Assembly (NCBI GenBank): GCA_040756575.1 | Contig: JBFLYP010000036.1 | Coordinates: forward strand, 1 to 10,982 | DNA from: DTYU01 sp040756575 | GTDB taxonomy: Bacteria; Bacillota; Desulfotomaculia; Desulfotomaculales; Ammonificaceae | DNA: 10,982 nucleotides | Direction of reading: 5' to 3' | In this document: in pieces, positions 6,740 through 10,982 of the stretch | Position numbering within the stretch: the first letter of the stretch is position 1 | Layout: each line of letters begins with the position of its first letter | Made by a program: the position numbers and the translations under genes | Notes under the pieces: model-generated | The model's input: only the letters and a program-made list of their open reading frames with translations | What the model was told of the DNA's origin: nothing | The model's database searches: none

Positions 6740-9589
6740 GTGTCTCTCTTCAGCGTCGGCAACATCGTCCGGTGCCGGGAGCGGGAGTGGGTGATCCTTC
6801 CGTCGCCCAGCCCCGAAATTTTACTTCTCAGGCCTTTAACTGGTAGCGAAGAGGAAGAATGCGGCATTTACCTGCCGCTGGCGCGGTTGGGCCTAGACCG
6901 GGTCGAACCGGCCAGCTTCCCTCTTCCTTCGCCGGATGAGGTTAGCGACGCTATAGGAGTTGAGTTGCTCTACAACGCGGCCCGCCTCTCTCTACGCGAC
7001 GGCGCCGGACCCTTCCGGTCGCTAGGGCGGATCTCGGTTCGGCCCCGCGCCTACCAGTTTGTGCCTCTGCTGATGGCGCTGCGGCTCGATCCGGTGCGGC
7101 TGCTGATCGCTGATGACGTCGGTGTGGGCAAAACGATTGAGGCCCTGCTTATCGCCCGCGAACTGCTCGACCGCGGCGAGATCCGCCGGGTTTGCGTCCT
7201 CTGCCCCCCATACCTCTGTGAGCAATGGGAACAAGAACTGCGCGAAAAATTCCACATCGAAGCAGTGGTGGTGCGTTCCGGTACCGTCAGCCGCCTGGAG
7301 CGCGACCTGCCTCCGGGGGACCACAGCATTTTCGGGGAGCATTACCCCCACCTGGTCGTGAGCATAGATTATGTCAAATCTGAACGACACCGGGATAACT
7401 TCCTTTACCACTGCCCTGACTTCGTCATCGTAGACGAGGCCCACGGTGCGGCCCGGCCCGGTGGGGCATCCCGGGCGCAGCAGCAACGCCACGACCTTTT
7501 GCGCCGCCTTGCCGAAAAGCCGGGACGTCATCTGATTCTGCTCACTGCCACGCCGCACAGCGGGATTGAAGAATCTTTTCTTTCCCTGTTAGCTCTGCTC
7601 AACCCCAAATTCGCGCGCTTCGATATGCAGCGGCTTGAAGAGGGGGAGCGAGTTGAGCTGGCCCGCCACTTTGTCCAGCGGCGGCGGCCCGACATCGCCC
7701 GGTGGCTGGGCGAAGAGACGCCTTTCCCCGCCCGGGAGTCTGTTGACGAGACCTATAACCTCTCGCCAAGGTACCATGAACTCTTCGAAAAAGTATACCA
7801 ATTCGGCAGGGAGCTGGTGCGGACCGGCGCGACGCTTGCCAAGTCGCGCCAGCGCCTCCGTTACTGGGCGGCCCTCTCTCTCTTGCGTTGTGTAATGTCC
7901 AGCCCGGCTGCCGCTTCAGCCGCCCTGCGGGAGCGGGCGCGCAAGGAGGGCGGCAGCGTGGAAGAAGAGCTGGTTGACGAGCTCTTTGCGCCCTCAGTTT
8001 ACGATTCGACCGACACCGAGCCTACCGACCATGAACCGGCACACGCCGTCGAAGAGAGTGAGGCCGACCTCGGGGAAACCGGCCGCCGGCAGCTCCGCCG
8101 TTTTGCCCAAATGGCGGAGGAACTCGCCGGCACCGACGCGGACACGAAGGTGGTCCGGTGTGCGGCGATAGTGGCGGCGCTTCTTCAGGAGGGCTACCAC
8201 CCGATCGTCTGGTGCCGCTACATCGCCACCAGCGAGTATGTGGCCGCGGAACTCCAGCGCCGCCTCAAGTCCCGCTTCCCCGACCTGCAGGTTTTTTCCG
8301 TGACGGGCACCCTTCCGGAGGAAGACCGGCGCGCCCGGGTCGAAGAACTCGCCCGGTTCCCCCGCCGCGTCCTTGTAGCCACCGACTGTTTGAGCGAGGG
8401 AATCAACCTCCAGGAGCATTTCACCGCCGTGCTCCATTACGACCTTCCCTGGAACCCGAACCGCCTCGAGCAGCGGGAGGGGAGGGTGGACCGCTTTGGC
8501 CAGACGGCCAAAAAGGTTAAAGCCGTGCTCTTTTACGGGAGGGACAACCCCGTTGACGGCGCGGTGTTGGACGTGCTGCTCCGCAAAGCCAAGGTTATTT
8601 ACCAGCGACTCGGGGTTTCCGTACCCGTCCCGGCGGATAGCGAAACGGTATTGGAGGCGATCTTCAACGCCCTTTTCTCCCATGCTACGAGCACGAAGGA
8701 GCATAGGGTGGAGCAGCTCCAACTCTTTGAGGAACCGACGGTGCGGGATTTCCACCGCCGCTGGGACGAGGCGGCTAGGCGCGAAAAGGAAACCCAAACC
8801 CGTTTCGCGCAGCGCGCCATCAAACCGGAAGAAGTAGAGCGGGAGCTTCGCGAGACCGACGCCGTGCTGGGCGATCCGGGAGCCGTGGCGCGTTTTGTGC
8901 TCAACGCCTGCCAGCGCCTGAATCTCCAGGTGGAACAAAACCGGGACGGCACCATCACTATTCAAGGCGATATCCCAGCCTCTCTCAAAGATCTGCTGCC
9001 CGCACGGCCCATTACCTTTAACACGCCTGCTCCCGAAGGCACTGCGTACCTCGGGCGGAACCATCCCTTTGTGGCCGCCCTGGCCCGCTATCTCTTGGAG
9101 GCCGCTCTCACGCAAGGGAGCAGTGCCCCGGCAACCCGCTGCGGGGTGATAAAGACGGCGGCGGTCGCGCGGCGCACCGTGCTGCTCCTGCTGCGGCTGC
9201 GGTACCTCTTAGCGCAGCCCGAGCGCGAAAAGGAGCTTTTAGCCGAAGAGGTTGTGGTTGCGGCCTTCCAGGGCTTTCCGCCAGACCGGCTTACTTGGCT
9301 TAGCGATACCGAGGCGCTCGGCCTCCTGGAAAATCTCCACCCCGATGCGGCGGTAACTTCAGGCGAGCGCCGGGAGGTGCTATCGGAGGTGCTCGGGTGG
9401 TGGCCCGAACTCAAGCCCGGCCTTGAGCGGCTCGTCACTGAGCGGGCGCGAAAACTCGAAGACGCCCACCGGCGGGTGCGCGCCGCCGCGCACCTTGCAC
9501 GCCGCGGGCTTGCCGTCCGCCCGCAGTTTCCGCCGGACCTGATAGGTCTCCTAATACTCCTTCCGGTGCCGAAAGGGGTAAAGCGATGA
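6740..9589 (+). CDS. DrmD/HepA-like SNF2-family helicase
   Basis: The product is 949 residues from a GTG start. It begins MSLFSVGNIVRCREREWVIL, the type of N-terminus seen in DISARM-associated SNF2 proteins. The motor is complete: DDVGVGKT Walker A (125-132), CPPYLCEQW (155-163), DEAH (232-235), LTATPHSG (268-275), then a long insertion with an acidic stretch between the two RecA lobes (~375-460). The second lobe carries PIVWCRYIAT (~487-496), TDCLSEGINLQ (548-558) and EQREGRVDRFGQ (577-588) with the motif VI arginines. The family block GRDNPVDGAVLDVLL follows, then a ~300-residue C-terminal region with no nuclease motif that I can see. SNF2 proteins use ATP to translocate on double-stranded DNA or displace bound proteins. 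In DISARM-type systems DrmD works with the DUF1998 helicase. It starts 6 bases after the upstream gene and overlaps the methylase gene by 4 bases (ATGA). All key motifs are intact. Confidence 0.85.
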   Translation: MSLFSVGNIVRCREREWVILPSPSPEILLLRPLTGSEEEECGIYLPLARLGLDRVEPASFPLPSPDEVSDAIGVELLYNAARLSLRDGAGPFRSLGRISVRPRAYQFVPLLMALRLDPVRLLIADDVGVGKTIEALLIARELLDRGEIRRVCVLCPPYLCEQWEQELREKFHIEAVVVRSGTVSRLERDLPPGDHSIFGEHYPHLVVSIDYVKSERHRDNFLYHCPDFVIVDEAHGAARPGGASRAQQQRHDLLRRLAEKPGRHLILLTATPHSGIEESFLSLLALLNPKFARFDMQRLEEGERVELARHFVQRRRPDIARWLGEETPFPARESVDETYNLSPRYHELFEKVYQFGRELVRTGATLAKSRQRLRYWAALSLLRCVMSSPAAASAALRERARKEGGSVEEELVDELFAPSVYDSTDTEPTDHEPAHAVEESEADLGETGRRQLRRFAQMAEELAGTDADTKVVRCAAIVAALLQEGYHPIVWCRYIATSEYVAAELQRRLKSRFPDLQVFSVTGTLPEEDRRARVEELARFPRRVLVATDCLSEGINLQEHFTAVLHYDLPWNPNRLEQREGRVDRFGQTAKKVKAVLFYGRDNPVDGAVLDVLLRKAKVIYQRLGVSVPVPADSETVLEAIFNALFSHATSTKEHRVEQLQLFEEPTVRDFHRRWDEAARREKETQTRFAQRAIKPEEVERELRETDAVLGDPGAVARFVLNACQRLNLQVEQNRDGTITIQGDIPASLKDLLPARPITFNTPAPEGTAYLGRNHPFVAALARYLLEAALTQGSSAPATRCGVIKTAAVARRTVLLLLRLRYLLAQPEREKELLAEEVVVAAFQGFPPDRLTWLSDTEALGLLENLHPDAAVTSGERREVLSEVLGWWPELKPGLERLVTERARKLEDAHRRVRAAAHLARRGLAVRPQFPPDLIGLLILLPVPKGVKR
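9572..9578 (+). promoter_or_regulatory. Ribosome binding site of the methylase-like gene
   Basis: AAAGGGG lies 7 bases before ATG 9586, inside the end of the SNF2 gene. The ATG overlaps the upstream TGA as ATGA, which indicates termination-reinitiation coupling. Confidence 0.6.
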
Positions 9590-10982
9590 ACCGCTTCCCG
9601 TGCCTCAAAATCGAAGGCGGGCTTCTCGGCCAGGAAATTATTGACCGGATTGCGGAAGGCACTGCAGAAGGCCAGCAGCCGGCCGATTTCGGTCTTGAGC
9701 GCCGCCGGCGGCTTCTTGATGAAATTGCCGGCGCCTGGAACGAGGCCCGCGGTCACTGGAAGGCCTTTCTGCACCGGCTGGAGCGCCTGCCGGAAGATGA
9801 CCCGGCCACCACGGTTACCCGTGATCACTGGGTGATCCCGCTCTTAGATTCGCTGGGCTATGAACTTACTTACACAGCACGCGCGGCGCTATTAGAAGGA
9901 CGGACCTACGCCATCTCCCACCGCGCCGGCGCAGACGAGAATGCCCCGCCGGTCCACATCGTGGGTTGCCGGCAGTCCCTCGACCGCCGACCGGAAACCG
10001 GCCGGCCCCGCCTGGCGCCCCATTCTCTCCTTCAGGAGTACCTGAACCGCACGGAGCACCTCTGGGGTATCGTGACTAACGGCTTCAGCCTGCGCCTCCT
10101 GCGGGATTCCCAGCGCATCACCCGCCCCACCTATATCGAATTCGACCTCCGGCGGGTGATGGCGGACGAAAACTTCGCCGATTTCGCACTCCTTTACCGG
10201 CTTGTCCACCGCACCCGTCTCCCGGCGGACGCCGCCGCTGCCGCGGACTGCTGGCTGGAGCGTTACTACACCCAGACCATCGAAGAAGGCGGGCGCGTCC
10301 GTGACCGCCTCCGGGACGGGGTGGAGGAAGCTATCCAGATATTGGGCAACGGCTTCCTCCATCACCCGAAGAACGAAAAGCTCCGGAAAGAAATTGGCGC
10401 GGGGCGCCTCTCCGCCTACGAATTTTACCAGCAGCTCTTACGCCTCATCTACCGCTTCCTTTTCCTAATGGTGGCCGAGGAGCGCAATCTCTTAACCGTT
10501 AGCCCTGTCTACAGGGACTACTATAGTATCAAGCGGCTGCGCCGGCTCTCTGCCGACCGCCGCGCTTATACCGGCCATTCCGACCTGTGGCTTAGCCTGC
10601 AAACCATTTTTCGCCTCTTCCAAGATGAAAAGTTGGCTCGAGAGCTCGACCTGCCGCCGCTCGACGGCGCCCTCTTCGATTCTTCAGGAACCGCGGCGCT
10701 GAACGGCAGCCACCTCGCCAACCGCGACCTCCTCTCGGCTATATCGCGTCTTTCTCATTATCGGGAGAGCCCCGCGGCGACTTTACGGCCGGTCAACTAC
10801 GCGGCGCTCGACGTGGAGGAATTGGGGAGCGTCTACGAGAGCCTGCTCGAATACCACCCCCTATCTCAATATTTTGGGTTAGACCTCCGGTTTTCTCAGG
10901 ATCTCAGCCAATTTCAAATCTTGGGTGGTCACCCACTTACCGCTCCCTGCTCACCCTATCACGTCTCCCAGGGTCTTGCCCT
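9586..10982 (+). CDS. N-terminal part of a DrmMI/PglX-like (Eco57I-type) adenine-specific DNA methylase; 3' part missing or disrupted
   Basis: The frame is open from ATG 9586 to the window end, about 465 residues. The start MNRFPCLKIEGGLL and the stretch LWGIVTNGFSLRLLRDS...RPTYIEFDLRRV (residues ~159-192) are typical of the N-terminal domain of large Eco57I-like methylases found in DISARM class 1 and BREX loci. LIYRFLFLMVAEERNLL (~287-303) and VEELGSVYESLLEYHP (~410-425) follow. In relatives this last block leads into a glycine-rich SAM-binding region introduced by a K-(K/T)-TGSYYTP segment. Here residues from ~426 (base 10861) on do not resemble it, and G+C drops abruptly. The methylase core (SAM motif and NPPY) is not in the window. 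Its expected role is to methylate host DNA so the helicases spare it. A PglX-type BREX methylase is the alternative, but no BREX partner genes are seen. Confidence 0.75.
   Translation, partial: MNRFPCLKIEGGLLGQEIIDRIAEGTAEGQQPADFGLERRRRLLDEIAGAWNEARGHWKAFLHRLERLPEDDPATTVTRDHWVIPLLDSLGYELTYTARAALLEGRTYAISHRAGADENAPPVHIVGCRQSLDRRPETGRPRLAPHSLLQEYLNRTEHLWGIVTNGFSLRLLRDSQRITRPTYIEFDLRRVMADENFADFALLYRLVHRTRLPADAAAAADCWLERYYTQTIEEGGRVRDRLRDGVEEAIQILGNGFLHHPKNEKLRKEIGAGRLSAYEFYQQLLRLIYRFLFLMVAEERNLLTVSPVYRDYYSIKRLRRLSADRRAYTGHSDLWLSLQTIFRLFQDEKLARELDLPPLDGALFDSSGTAALNGSHLANRDLLSAISRLSHYRESPAATLRPVNYAALDVEELGSVYESLLEYHPLSQYFGLDLRFSQDLSQFQILGGHPLTAPCSPYHVSQGLA
10861..10982. other. Possible foreign sequence (edge of an insertion) interrupting the methylase gene
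   Basis: G+C in 10801-10860 is 39/60 bases, but in 10861-10920 it is 24/60. The + frame translation loses methylase family resemblance at the same point. A short dyad TGGGTG/CACCCA lies at 10922-10935. On the minus strand a frame entering from the right edge ends GKTLGDVIG at a stop (10951-10953), which could be the tail of a gene in the inserted DNA. I do not recognise an IS family, and the exact junction cannot be placed. A poorly conserved methylase segment is the alternative. Confidence 0.4.

Noticed and set aside
7994..9115. 373-residue open frame on the minus strand
   Set aside because: It lies wholly opposite the SNF2 gene, whose motifs are intact in the + frame. Long antisense frames are expected in GC-rich coding DNA, and its translation shows no recognisable domain.
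1..10982. CRISPR array, tRNA or rRNA genes
   Set aside because: No regularly spaced direct repeats, cloverleaf-like segments or rRNA-like sequence were noticed on either strand; almost all the DNA is accounted for by coding regions and the IS.

Overview
The window is about 55-75 % G+C over most of its length. It uses TTG and GTG as well as ATG starts and has purine-rich Shine-Dalgarno sites. An IS3-family element with GGGGGTCA ends is also present. This fits a moderately GC-rich, probably anaerobic or thermophilic member of the Firmicutes (Clostridia-like), but the taxonomic call rests on style only and is weak.

Layout. Bases 1-389 are the right-hand part of an IS3-family insertion sequence: the last codons of the transposase, a ~125-bp imperfect palindrome, and the terminal repeat. 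Directly against the IS edge lies an ORF (413-1585) that looks like the C-terminal, non-motor part of a RapA/HepA-type SNF2 helicase. The helicase core is missing, so it is probably a remnant cut by the IS. From 1646 a tightly packed + strand operon follows. Its first gene encodes a ~1695-residue YprA/DruE-like superfamily-2 helicase with two zinc-binding Cys regions, a DUF1998 module and a C-terminal Vsr/DUF559-like nuclease-fold domain. Six bases later comes a 949-residue SNF2-type helicase of the DrmD/HepA kind. Overlapping it by 4 bases is the N-terminal part of an adenine-methylase-like protein (DrmMI/PglX/Eco57I type), which runs off the window.

How the genes work together. A YprA-family DUF1998 helicase, a DrmD-like SNF2 helicase and a DrmMI-like methylase is the gene content expected of an anti-phage system between DISARM and Druantia. 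From memory, not checked, recent work on YprA helicases names such loci ARMADA. The expected division of labour is host DNA marking by the methylase, and recognition, translocation on and attack of unmarked DNA by the two helicases and the fused nuclease-like domain.

State of the locus. Both flanks look damaged. On the left, the IS sits in a second SNF2 gene. On the right, the methylase reading loses family resemblance just after its conserved LLEYHP segment at ~10860, where G+C falls from about 65 % to 40 %. This suggests a second insertion or rearrangement. The island may therefore be a decaying or IS-shuffled defence cluster rather than a working one. No tRNA, rRNA or CRISPR array was seen.
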